A stretch of DNA of 47,128 nt from a virus, in the IMG/VR virus record IMGVR_UViG_3300020430_000026, positions 1 through 47,128 of that record; one strand, written 5' to 3'. The position numbers were made by a program, and so were the translations under genes. This document shows positions 17,624-26,168 of the stretch, piece by piece; positions within the stretch are counted from its first letter, which is position 1; each line of letters begins with the position of its first letter. A model generated the notes under the pieces. It was not told the DNA's origin, did not search any database, and was given only the letters and a program-made list of their open reading frames with translations.

Positions 17624-17631
17624 GCTAAATA
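17624..17631 (+). promoter_or_regulatory. Late promoter box GCTAAATA
   Basis: GCTAAATA preceded by AAT, ending 26 bases before the ATG at 17658; the same octamer occurs at 27149. It is a two-base variant of the T4 late box TATAAATA, followed by CGGAG. Confidence 0.55.
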
Positions 17632-17657
17632 ACACTAATACGGAGTTAAATTAATCA

Positions 17658-20600
17658 ATGGCTGAGTTTAAATTAGGTAGAATACGTTTTGTTTGGAAAG
17701 GTGCTTGGTTCACCGGTAATGAATATTTCATCGATGATGTCGTAAGATACGGTGGTAGAACATATATTGGTATCAAAGGACATACAGCATCTAGCGATTT
17801 CCAGGCAGATTTAACTGCCAACTATTGGGCATTGATGTCAGATGGTCAAGAATGGAAAGGTGATTGGAATGTTAACATCACTTACAAACCAAATGACGTT
17901 GTAAAATATGGTGGTTACATTTATCTATGTAACACAGGACACACTTCTGCAGAACAAGTTGCAGACGGATTAGAAGCAGATCAATCTAAATGGGATTTAT
18001 TTTCTGAAGGATTCAATTACTTAGGTGATTGGGGAACATCTACAAGATACAAAATTAATGATTTAGTAAGATACGGAAATTCAATTTACCTATGTACTAC
18101 TCAACACACTTCATCAGCAACAGCGGCTGGAGGTTTAGAAGGAGATGATGGTGCAGGTAACCAAGCAGATTTAGGAAAATGGGAATTGTTTGCAAAAGGT
18201 TTCGGATGGAACAATGCATGGCAAACTTCAACAAGATACAAACCAAATGACACTGTAAGATATGGTGGACAAGTTTATATTTGTATAACTGGTCACACAT
18301 CGGCGGCAACTGCGGCAAGTGGTTTAGAAAACGATCAAGCAAAATGGGAATACGTTCACAAAGGTATTGAATATTTAGGTGACTGGACAGGCACAACAAG
18401 ATACAAAGTTAATGACCTTGTAAAATATGGTGGTAACATTTGGATTTGTACAGCACATCACACTTCAACAAGTTCATTAGCAACTGATGAAGCGAACTGG
18501 TCAATCTTTGTTCCAGGTTTAGAGTTTGAAGATTCATGGAGTTCAGCAACACAATACCAACCAGGTGACTTTAGTACGTACGGTGGTTATTCTTATGTTG
18601 CAAAAACAAATAACCTAAACAAACAACCAAGTCAATATCCAGCAGACTGGGATTTATTTGTAACAGGATTTAGTTTAAAAGGTGACTACGACAATGCAAC
18701 GGCATACAAAACAGGTGACGTTGTAAGAGTTGGTGGTTTCACATACTTAAACATTGAAGATTCGACAGGAAATAGACCACCAAATGTAACTTATTGGAAT
18801 AAACTTAATGAAGGTTTATACTGGAAAGGTTCGTGGACTAATGCGGCTTACTATGATAAAGGTGACATTGTAAGAGGAACAATTAACACAGACACTTCTT
18901 ATATTTGTATTCAATCACACACAGCAAACAATGTTGGTCCAAGCACAATTAACCAACCAGATGCGGCGCCAGGTGCAGGTGTTGATTCAGGTTCTTACTG
19001 GCAACTTTTATCAGGTGGTCCAGAAAATGATGTAATTTCAGCACAAGGTGATTTATTAATTTACGGTCCGTCAGGTCCAACAAGATTACCAATCGGAAGA
19101 GCTGGTCAATCTTTAGTTGTTAACAACGCAGGTACGTTACCTGAATGGGGATACGTTGGACAAACAGATCAAGTTTATTATGTTGCACCAAATGGTCAAG
19201 ATATTGCGGCACCAGACGCTGGTGTAACTTTAGATAGACCATGGAAAAGTGTAAGATACGGATTATACAACATTGAAAAAGGTCCAAGATTTCCTTTCAG
19301 TACATATTTGTTAGAAAGAAACAAACAATTCATACAAGATGAAATTATTGCTTGGATAAATGACCAGATTGCAAACAATACTCCACCATTTACAAATGCA
19401 TTCACGTACAACGCAACTAAATGTAGAAGAGATATTGGATTATTAATTGACGCAACATTGTGGGATATGAGACATGGCGGCAATGAAAGATCAAGAAAAG
19501 CGGCTTTACAATACTTTACACCAGCAGGTGCTTCTTATGTAAGTGGACAAGAAGCAGAAACGGCGGCATCAATTGTAAGAGCAATTTACATTGCACAACA
19601 AGTAATTGCTAACAACACAGGTTACACAGCAGAACAAGGTGTAACTCCACAATACTCAAATACAAGTTATGTTTCAGAAGCAGATGCAGGAACAACTATT
19701 GAAACATACATGAAATTTTCATCAGATGCAATTACTGCCGGTAACTCCAACGGTGTTCCAGCATTAAGAATTGCAAACACAACTTTAAATGTTAAAACTG
19801 GAAGATATCAAGAAGTTGGTCCAATGATTATTGATGAATCAGTAGCATTGGTAGGTGACGAATTAAGATCAACAGCAATTAGTCCAGCAGGTTCTATAAC
19901 AAATTCAGGTGACACTCAATACAGTTTACAAGGTATTGATAGAATGATTGCAATTTTAAATGATGTTGTATTAAACAATGCAGTTTCAGTAACACCATCA
20001 GGTGGTGTAATTAGTGTTGACAATGATTCTGGACCAAATTTGAATTACAATGATGGTACAGGTACAGGTGTTGCTTCTACAACTACAGGTTCAGGTGTAG
20101 GTGCAACGTTTAACATTACAGTTGCTTCTTTCTCTGTAACATCAATCACTATAAACAATCCAGGACAAGGATATGCATCAGATGATAGAATTACAATTCC
20201 AGCAAACACAGTTATTGTTGGTGGAAGTGGTAACACAACACTTGGTGCTGATTTTAGTTTTGATGCTAATGAAGTAACAACTGGTAATAATATTTCACAA
20301 GATACTACTGCACCAGCAGGTTCGGCGGCGGCAGGATCACGTGCAGTTGTCGTTGCAACAGATATTAAAGAATATATTGACTTTAAAATTAATGCTAACG
20401 GTTCAGAACCAACTATGGCTGGATCAAACATACCTGAAACACTTGCAGGATATTCAGATGCACGTGGTAGATTATTAGCAAACAGAGAATTTATTGCTAA
20501 AGAGGCCGCAGAATTTGTAAAAAGAGCAAATCCAACAGTAACTTTCAGTCAAGGTGCTTGTGAAAGAGATATATCCGAGTACGTTGATGCAATTATACAT

Positions 20601-23381
20601 GATTTAGAATATCATCCGGGTAATTACAGAGCACTAAGAGCGGCTGAATGGTATGTAAACAGCGTTCAAGGTTCTACAACAAAAGATATGTTCTATATGA
20701 GAAACGGTTCTGGCTTAAGAAACTGTACTCTAACAGGATTATCAGGTTCACTAGGATCAGCAAATGCTTATGGAACAAAACGTCCAACAGCAGGTGCTTT
20801 TGTATCGCTTGATCCAGGATTTGGTCCACTTGATTACAAGGCATGGATCGCAACAACAACTGCTGGTACACAACAATTTACACCAACAAATGGTACATAT
20901 GATCCAGCAACAGGAACAACTGTTTTAACTATTGGCAGTCACAAATTACAACCAGGTGACACTGTAAGATTAACAACAGCAAGTTTAACTTTTGAATGTT
21001 CTCAGGACAATTATGCAACTCAACACGCATATCCAAGAGCAACAGACCCTGCGGCAGGAAAAGAAATATTAGTAGAAGCAGTAACTTCAACAACAATTAC
21101 AATTAATGTTGGTGCAAGTGGTGGTGGTGACCAATACGAACACAGATGGGTAAGTGCATCTGCTAACGCAGTACAAGAAGAAACTATAAACAGATTAGGT
21201 GGTAAATCACCATATGTACAAAACGTATCTAACTTTGGTACAGGTGCAACAGGATTAAAAATTGATGGAGATTTACACGCAGGTGGTAACGATTCAATTG
21301 TTGCAAACGACTTTACACAAATTATTTCCGATGGTATTGGTGCATGGGTAACAAACTTAGGTAGATCAGAACTTGTATCTGTGTTTGCTTACTACAATCA
21401 CATTGGATACCTTGCAGAAACAGGTGGAAAAATACGTGCTACAAACGGTAACAACTCTTATGGAGATTTTGGTTCAGTTGCAGAAGGCGTAGATCCAACT
21501 GAAATTCCTGTAACAGGTAGAGTTGATAACAGATCAACAGATGCTCTAGTAGAAAGAGTGTTTACAGATGGTGATCAAATTCTTGCTTTAGAGTTTAGCA
21601 ATGCAGGTAGAGAATATTCTAACGCAACTATTTCAATTGCAGGAACAGGTTATGGTTTATCTGGTGTTACTCCAACATACAACACAGGTGGAATATACAA
21701 AATCAGATTAACAGAAACAATTACTACCCCAGAATCCAACTTAGGTGGTAAAGGTTATGTAACAGCAACCAATGCCGCACAAACAGGTGACTTAACTTCT
21801 ATCACAATAGCAGTTACAGATACAAATCCTTCTAGTGCATACATTGGAATGGCAGTATGGATCTTAGAAGGTTTAGGCGCAGGTCAATTTGGATACATTG
21901 ACACATACAACGCGGCATCTAAAGTTGCAACAGTTAGAAAATATTCAGATGGAACTCCAGGTTGGGATCACTTACTAGGTGACTCTTCTGTAAGTTCATA
22001 TCTAGATGCAACTTCAATTTACGTAATTGAACCTAGAGTTTCAATTCCTGCTCCACAAAATGATGGATCTACTCCACCAAGAAATGCAATAGCGAGAGCG
22101 ATTGTAACAGCAGAACAAGTTTCATCAATTAGAATTTTAGATTGTGGTGCTTCTTATACAAGTGCTCCAACTATAACACTTGTTGATCCTAACAATACAA
22201 CAGATGCTCCGTTACAAGCGTATGTTGGCGATGGCGTATTAGGTCAACCAACTTACACTGTAAGAGGATTTGAATATGAAACTGCAGATGCTACAATTAC
22301 TGAGACAGGAACTCAAGCAACTGTAAGTGGAGTTACTCAAGCCAATCCGGCAGTCGTTACAACTTCTGCGGCACACAACTTTAATAACAATGACAAAGTT
22401 GTATTCACAGATGTTGGTGGTATGATAGAGTTAAACACAGGTGTATATTACTACGTAAAAGTTTTAACAACTGATACTTTTGAAATTTACAAAGATTTCC
22501 AATTAACTCAAGCAATAGATTCAACAAACTTTACTGCTTACTCAGTAAGTAATGGTAAAGCAACAACATTTGGTGGATTTAGAGATGAGTATCAATCAGG
22601 AAAATTCATACAAGTTGAAAATTTAAGTGACTTACCAAGAGCAGGATCAAACATAGAGTTTGGTCACTTGCCAGGAACTTTCTTCAAACTTGTTGCAGTG
22701 AACCAACAGTTAGGTACTCAAGCACCTTACACAGGATTATTACAAATATCTCCAGACTTAAAAGTTTCAGAATCACCAGAACATGGTCAATCACTTGAAA
22801 TGAGAATTAGATACTCACAAGTTAGATTAACAGGTCATGACTTCCTAGACATAGGAACTGGTAACTTTACTAATACAAATTATCCAGGAATACCTCTAAA
22901 CGATCCAGATGGAACAAAAGAAACTGTTGAATCAAATGGTGGAAGAGTATTCTTTACATCTACTGACCAAGATGGTAACTTTAGAGTTGGTGACTTGTTC
23001 AGTGTAGAACAGGCAACTGGTATTGCAACGTTGAATGCAGATGCATTTAACATTTCTGGATTACAAGAGTTGCAGTTGGGAGATTTAGCATTAGGTGGAA
23101 CAAGTGCATCTATTAATGAATTCTCAACTGATGGTACAATGTCCGCAAACAGCGATCAAATCGTACCAACTCAGAGGGCAATAAAGACTTATATCGCTTC
23201 ACAAATTGGTGGTGGTGCAAGTTCTTTGAACGTCAACTTGATTGTCGCAGGTTTCGTAGTAGTTACTGGGCAGACAATTTCAACAACAACTGATACAGGT
23301 ATTAACTTTAATTCTACTGTTAACTTCAATAAAGGAGTTAGTGGTGTACCTGTAGCAATGAACTACTTAATACATAGTTAA
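17658..23381 (+). CDS. Giant fibre: CBM5/12-like repeats, beta-helix with three inserts (1907 aa)
   Basis: Paralogue of the fibre at 12461. Starts AEFKLGRIRFVWKGAW; residues about 12-455 hold eight CBM5/12-like units (NDVVKYGGYIYLCNTGHTS, NDLVRYGNSIYLCTTQHTS). A beta-helix begins at QVYYVAPNGQD (505). Compared with the paralogue it has three extra blocks: a helical module at about 547-695 (LLERNKQFIQDE, CRRDIGLLIDATLWDMRHGG); a mixed block at about 753-1005 with a Gly-Asn beta-repeat and a second helical module (LLANREFIAKE, CERDISEYVDAIIHDLEYH); and the TYDPATG module at about 1074-1183, also found in the fibre at 2272. The scaffold then continues at SPYVQNVSNFGTGATGLK. The C-terminus has SQVRLTGHDFLDIGTG and TDQDGNFRVGDLF like its sister but no BNR-like block. 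Confidence 0.72.
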   Translation: MAEFKLGRIRFVWKGAWFTGNEYFIDDVVRYGGRTYIGIKGHTASSDFQADLTANYWALMSDGQEWKGDWNVNITYKPNDVVKYGGYIYLCNTGHTSAEQVADGLEADQSKWDLFSEGFNYLGDWGTSTRYKINDLVRYGNSIYLCTTQHTSSATAAGGLEGDDGAGNQADLGKWELFAKGFGWNNAWQTSTRYKPNDTVRYGGQVYICITGHTSAATAASGLENDQAKWEYVHKGIEYLGDWTGTTRYKVNDLVKYGGNIWICTAHHTSTSSLATDEANWSIFVPGLEFEDSWSSATQYQPGDFSTYGGYSYVAKTNNLNKQPSQYPADWDLFVTGFSLKGDYDNATAYKTGDVVRVGGFTYLNIEDSTGNRPPNVTYWNKLNEGLYWKGSWTNAAYYDKGDIVRGTINTDTSYICIQSHTANNVGPSTINQPDAAPGAGVDSGSYWQLLSGGPENDVISAQGDLLIYGPSGPTRLPIGRAGQSLVVNNAGTLPEWGYVGQTDQVYYVAPNGQDIAAPDAGVTLDRPWKSVRYGLYNIEKGPRFPFSTYLLERNKQFIQDEIIAWINDQIANNTPPFTNAFTYNATKCRRDIGLLIDATLWDMRHGGNERSRKAALQYFTPAGASYVSGQEAETAASIVRAIYIAQQVIANNTGYTAEQGVTPQYSNTSYVSEADAGTTIETYMKFSSDAITAGNSNGVPALRIANTTLNVKTGRYQEVGPMIIDESVALVGDELRSTAISPAGSITNSGDTQYSLQGIDRMIAILNDVVLNNAVSVTPSGGVISVDNDSGPNLNYNDGTGTGVASTTTGSGVGATFNITVASFSVTSITINNPGQGYASDDRITIPANTVIVGGSGNTTLGADFSFDANEVTTGNNISQDTTAPAGSAAAGSRAVVVATDIKEYIDFKINANGSEPTMAGSNIPETLAGYSDARGRLLANREFIAKEAAEFVKRANPTVTFSQGACERDISEYVDAIIHDLEYHPGNYRALRAAEWYVNSVQGSTTKDMFYMRNGSGLRNCTLTGLSGSLGSANAYGTKRPTAGAFVSLDPGFGPLDYKAWIATTTAGTQQFTPTNGTYDPATGTTVLTIGSHKLQPGDTVRLTTASLTFECSQDNYATQHAYPRATDPAAGKEILVEAVTSTTITINVGASGGGDQYEHRWVSASANAVQEETINRLGGKSPYVQNVSNFGTGATGLKIDGDLHAGGNDSIVANDFTQIISDGIGAWVTNLGRSELVSVFAYYNHIGYLAETGGKIRATNGNNSYGDFGSVAEGVDPTEIPVTGRVDNRSTDALVERVFTDGDQILALEFSNAGREYSNATISIAGTGYGLSGVTPTYNTGGIYKIRLTETITTPESNLGGKGYVTATNAAQTGDLTSITIAVTDTNPSSAYIGMAVWILEGLGAGQFGYIDTYNAASKVATVRKYSDGTPGWDHLLGDSSVSSYLDATSIYVIEPRVSIPAPQNDGSTPPRNAIARAIVTAEQVSSIRILDCGASYTSAPTITLVDPNNTTDAPLQAYVGDGVLGQPTYTVRGFEYETADATITETGTQATVSGVTQANPAVVTTSAAHNFNNNDKVVFTDVGGMIELNTGVYYYVKVLTTDTFEIYKDFQLTQAIDSTNFTAYSVSNGKATTFGGFRDEYQSGKFIQVENLSDLPRAGSNIEFGHLPGTFFKLVAVNQQLGTQAPYTGLLQISPDLKVSESPEHGQSLEMRIRYSQVRLTGHDFLDIGTGNFTNTNYPGIPLNDPDGTKETVESNGGRVFFTSTDQDGNFRVGDLFSVEQATGIATLNADAFNISGLQELQLGDLALGGTSASINEFSTDGTMSANSDQIVPTQRAIKTYIASQIGGGASSLNVNLIVAGFVVVTGQTISTTTDTGINFNSTVNFNKGVSGVPVAMNYLIHS
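17691..19020 (+). repeat. Eight CBM5/12-like coding repeats
   Basis: Eight units of about 50-60 residues with the same Trp / D-x-V-x-Y-G-G / Tyr-x-Cys / His-Thr-Ser / Trp pattern as at 12494. Units 2-5 are closely alike (W-G-T-S-T-R-Y-K-x-N-D style), pointing to recent internal duplication; units 6-8 have diverged and lost the Cys-His pair in places. Confidence 0.65.
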
Positions 23382-23392
23382 AGGAGGAAAAT

Positions 23393-23713
23393 ATGGCTTC
23401 AGGAAGACTTGGTACTGCAAACTTAACTGCCGCTACTAATACATCTGTATATACTGTGCCCGCTGATACATTTACTGTCGCTACGATATCTATCTGTAAC
23501 AGAGGAAATCAGGCGATTACAGTGCAAATGGCTGTGGCTGACTCGGCAACTCCGAATGCTTCAGAATACATTGAGTATGAAACAGAGGTTTTATCTCATG
23601 GTGTTTTGGAAAGAACGGGTGTTGTGATGAGTGCAGGTCAGAAATTGGTGGTTTACGCCAGTGCGGCTAACGTTAGTGCTGTTGTTATGGGCATTGAAAC
23701 GTCAACAGCGTAG
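23393..23713 (+). CDS. Small beta-rich virion protein (106 aa)
   Basis: Follows the 1907-aa fibre by 11 bases, with a near-perfect AGGAGG site. The sequence is beta-rich (SVYTVPADTFTVATISICNR, AGQKLVVYASAANV) and matches in layout the small proteins at 1009 and 9966. The ISICNRGNQAITVQMAV strand pair and closing hydrophobic strand suggest a compact beta-sandwich. No enzyme motif, signal peptide or membrane segment is present. Likely a virion adaptor or cap protein working with the adjacent fibre; function unproven. Confidence 0.6.
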   Translation: MASGRLGTANLTAATNTSVYTVPADTFTVATISICNRGNQAITVQMAVADSATPNASEYIEYETEVLSHGVLERTGVVMSAGQKLVVYASAANVSAVVMGIETSTA

Positions 23714-23729
23714 TAAATTAACAAAAATG

Positions 23730-23737
23730 AATAAATA
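23730..23737 (+). promoter_or_regulatory. Late promoter box AATAAATA
   Basis: TG-AATAAATA ends 23 bases before the ATG at 23761, followed by an AAAAAGGAAAC ribosome site. Confidence 0.6.
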
Positions 23738-23760
23738 ACATTGAAAAAGGAAACAAGACA

Positions 23761-24093
23761 ATGGGAAGATACATATCAACAACTGGAACAGCAGGAGTAG
23801 TTACTAGAGAAATCAATAGTGCCTATAATGCCGTTGTAAATGATAGAATACTTGCAGACAGTTCGTCAACAGGTTTTACTATTACTTTACCTGCCAACGC
23901 TTCTTTGTTAGTCAGTGATACAATTCAAATCATTGATGCAACATCAAGTGCTGGTACTAATGCTATCACAATAGATAGAAACGGTTCAAAAATTCAAGGT
24001 GCGGCAGAGGATCTTACTTTCGATATCACAGGTGGTATTGTTACTATGATCTACACTGGTACAACTTACGGTTGGATAGTTGGTGCTGTATAA
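23761..24093 (+). CDS. Small fibre-tip-like protein (110 aa)
   Basis: A 110-residue protein whose middle, FTITLPANASLLVSDTIQII, followed by NAITIDRNGSKIQGAAEDL and a closing GTTYGWIVG, is a familiar tail-fibre tip element: a short beta-prism with DTIxxxD, the IDRNGSKI turn and a terminal Tyr-Gly-Trp. In other phages this element usually ends a longer fibre; here it is a stand-alone gene with its own late box and ribosome site. It could be an add-on tip or the head of the cysteine-rich gene triplet behind it. The stop codon lies inside a 20-base palindrome. Confidence 0.6.
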   Translation: MGRYISTTGTAGVVTREINSAYNAVVNDRILADSSSTGFTITLPANASLLVSDTIQIIDATSSAGTNAITIDRNGSKIQGAAEDLTFDITGGIVTMIYTGTTYGWIVGAV

Positions 24094-24108
24094 TCAGTAC
24101 TGATTATA
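24089..24108. repeat. Perfect 20-base palindrome over the stop codon
   Basis: Each half reads TATAATCAGT/ACTGATTATA, so RNA could form an 8-bp stem with a GTAC loop. It contains the TAA of the 110-aa gene and precedes the cysteine-rich triplet, which has no recognisable late box of its own. A weaker inverted repeat (ATTAGT, A, ACTAAT) followed by four Ts comes right after. Possible attenuator, processing site or protein-binding operator. Confidence 0.5.
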
Positions 24109-24146
24109 ATCGTATTAGTAACTAATTTTGTAAAGGAAAAAGTAAC

Positions 24147-25112
24147 ATGGCAAGTTTAAAGTCGTTATTAGCAACTAAATCAGACGCATTCGCAACGCCT
24201 GAAGAAGAACAGAACTTGGAAAAAGGTAGAATCTTTACTTACAATCCAGGAACTAACTATTCAAGACTATGGTGTTGTTTTTGTTTCCATCCTGAGGAAT
24301 CAGGAATTGCAGTCGTAGACATTTGGGGTGCTGGTGGATCAGGCGCAGAGATGTGCTGTTGTGGTTTTGGACTAGCAGGTAACTCAGGTGCATACACAAG
24401 AAGAACAGTTGTAATGGCTCCAGGAGATTACATTGAAGGTCGTGTTGGTATTGCTTGTGGTAATGCCGATTCTTTATGTTTTAGAGGTTGTTCAGAAGCA
24501 ACCTGTGTAAGATATTGTATATCAGGAATTTGTACTTGTACTTGTACAGAAGGTGGAAGAGGAGGAATTTCTTTCTGTTCTACTAACTCATCATTTTATT
24601 GTTGTTACAGAGCAAATGGTTTCTGTTACACAAGAACAGACAACGATAACTGCGGAATTATTTGTAACAAATGTAATGGTTCTTTCGAAGGAAGATCATT
24701 CAACGGTGATATTAACTGTCCAAGTAGAATTTCATGTGTAAGTGCGTTTGGATGTTATCCAGCGTGTATTTGTATGTTTAACTACCACATACCTACTCCG
24801 TATGGACAGTTTTCATTATGTGGTAACAAACCAGTTTTTGCAAACGAAAACAGAACTCAGTCAGCAGATTGGTCAGGTCAAGGTAGACACCAACACGTTG
24901 CAACACTAGGATCTGGTAGATGGCCAACAGGAGGAATTCCATTCTCAACTTGTTGGGGTAAATCAGGTGCTTGTAACTGTTACAACAATGAAGGTTGTGT
25001 ACCAGTTATGCCTTATGGAACTGGCGGTATGGGACCTTTCCCATGTCCAGGTGTAAGGGATCACGCAACAAGAGGCGGACACGGAACTGTAAGAATTAAA
25101 TTTATAAGGTAA
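24147..25112 (+). CDS. Cysteine-rich Gly-rich adhesin-like protein A (321 aa)
   Basis: First of three tandem paralogues. By my count 32 of 321 residues are Cys, including a CCC triplet and several C-x-C and C-C pairs. The frame matches a glycine-rich phage adhesin: a strand with VDIWGAGGSGAEMCCCG (about 56-72), a GNSGAY turn, then Gly-rich loops and a closing GTGGMGPF ... RGGHGTVRIKFIR, where the sandwich-ending strand is expected. N-terminal ASLKSLLATK and NLEKGRIFTYNPG are shared with the other two. There is no signal peptide, CxxCH haem site or regular zinc finger. Role inferred: receptor-binding virion protein whose loops are stabilised by disulfides or metal. I recall similar proteins in marine T4-like phages but know no assigned function. 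Confidence 0.6.
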   Translation: MASLKSLLATKSDAFATPEEEQNLEKGRIFTYNPGTNYSRLWCCFCFHPEESGIAVVDIWGAGGSGAEMCCCGFGLAGNSGAYTRRTVVMAPGDYIEGRVGIACGNADSLCFRGCSEATCVRYCISGICTCTCTEGGRGGISFCSTNSSFYCCYRANGFCYTRTDNDNCGIICNKCNGSFEGRSFNGDINCPSRISCVSAFGCYPACICMFNYHIPTPYGQFSLCGNKPVFANENRTQSADWSGQGRHQHVATLGSGRWPTGGIPFSTCWGKSGACNCYNNEGCVPVMPYGTGGMGPFPCPGVRDHATRGGHGTVRIKFIR

Positions 25113-25121
25113 GGATAAGAT

Positions 25122-26153
25122 ATGGCAAGTTTAACAACACTACTTAAAAACAAATACTCGTTTTTCGTTGGTAACGAGCAAAACCTTGAAAGAGGTGAAA
25201 TATATTCTTACTATCCAGGTAACCACTACACAAACTTTAGATGTCATGTGTGTTGGGTTCCACCAAGAGCAGGTTGTGCCAGAATAGAAATTTGGGGTGC
25301 AGGCGGTTCAGGTGCAGAGATGTGCTGTTGTGGTGGAGGATTACCAGGAAATCCAGGTGCATATTCAACAAAATGTATTAGAATTGAACAAGCAGATATA
25401 GATGGTGGAGCATCATTTGTATGTGGTGTAATTGGTTTTAGTTGTGGTAACTCAAGTGATTTATGTCACAGAGGAAGATCAGAGCCAACACAAATTTGTT
25501 GGTTTGGTAACAATCAACAAGACGGTTGTATGTGTGCTCAAGGTGGTAAAGGTGGATACTCATATTGTTCAACTGGAACATCATTGTACTGTTGTTTTGT
25601 AGCAGGCGGATTCTGCGGAAACAGAGTAGGTAACGATGGTTGTGGAGTTGTATGTAATTACAAAGGTGCCGCTGATACTGATTGGTGTGCTCAAGCATAC
25701 GGTGGAGATATCAACTGTTATGGTGGTTTCTCTTGTGCAAGATTTGAAAGATGTCAACCAAACTGTAACTGTGGTAAGATAATGATTTTAAGAATACCAG
25801 CAGGTATGTGGTCAGAATGTGGTGGAGAAATTCACTATGCAGTTGACCAAAACGGTAGAAGATACAGACACTCAGGTGCAGGTGGACACATGGGAGCAAC
25901 TCACCCATTAAACTTAATGGGAAGAAATCCAACACAAGGTTCGGCTTACAGTGCTTGTTGGACAGGTAATACAAGTTGTGGATGTTATGAATGGAACGGC
26001 TGTACAGCATTTATGCCAGCAGGTATTCCAGGACAAGGACCAACACCATGTGATGGAGTAAGAGATCACGCACACAGAGGTGGACATGGAATGATTAGAA
26101 TAAGATTTATAGCGGATACGGATGAAGATCCAACATATCCGGAATACCAATAG
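25122..26153 (+). CDS. Cysteine-rich Gly-rich adhesin-like protein B (343 aa)
   Basis: Second tandem paralogue, nine bases after the first, with an AAGGATAAG ribosome site. I count 30 Cys in 343 residues. Conserved frame: ASLTTLLKNK, NLERGEIYSYYPG, IEIWGAGGSGAEMCCCGGG, GKGGYSYCSTGTSLYCC, GGFCGN, GGDINCYGG, a TSCGCYEWNGC cluster, and RDHAHRGGHGMIRIRFI near the end. It alone has an acidic tail (DTDEDPTYPEYQ). The regions between conserved cysteines differ strongly among the three, as expected for receptor-contacting loops on a common core. Confidence 0.6.
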   Translation: MASLTTLLKNKYSFFVGNEQNLERGEIYSYYPGNHYTNFRCHVCWVPPRAGCARIEIWGAGGSGAEMCCCGGGLPGNPGAYSTKCIRIEQADIDGGASFVCGVIGFSCGNSSDLCHRGRSEPTQICWFGNNQQDGCMCAQGGKGGYSYCSTGTSLYCCFVAGGFCGNRVGNDGCGVVCNYKGAADTDWCAQAYGGDINCYGGFSCARFERCQPNCNCGKIMILRIPAGMWSECGGEIHYAVDQNGRRYRHSGAGGHMGATHPLNLMGRNPTQGSAYSACWTGNTSCGCYEWNGCTAFMPAGIPGQGPTPCDGVRDHAHRGGHGMIRIRFIADTDEDPTYPEYQ

Positions 26154-26168
26154 GAGTAAATAGAGCAT

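Noticed and set aside
26155-26162. AGTAAATA before the third cysteine-rich gene
   Set aside because: It overlaps the GGAG ribosome site and ends only six bases before the ATG, so it is more likely spacer than a promoter box.
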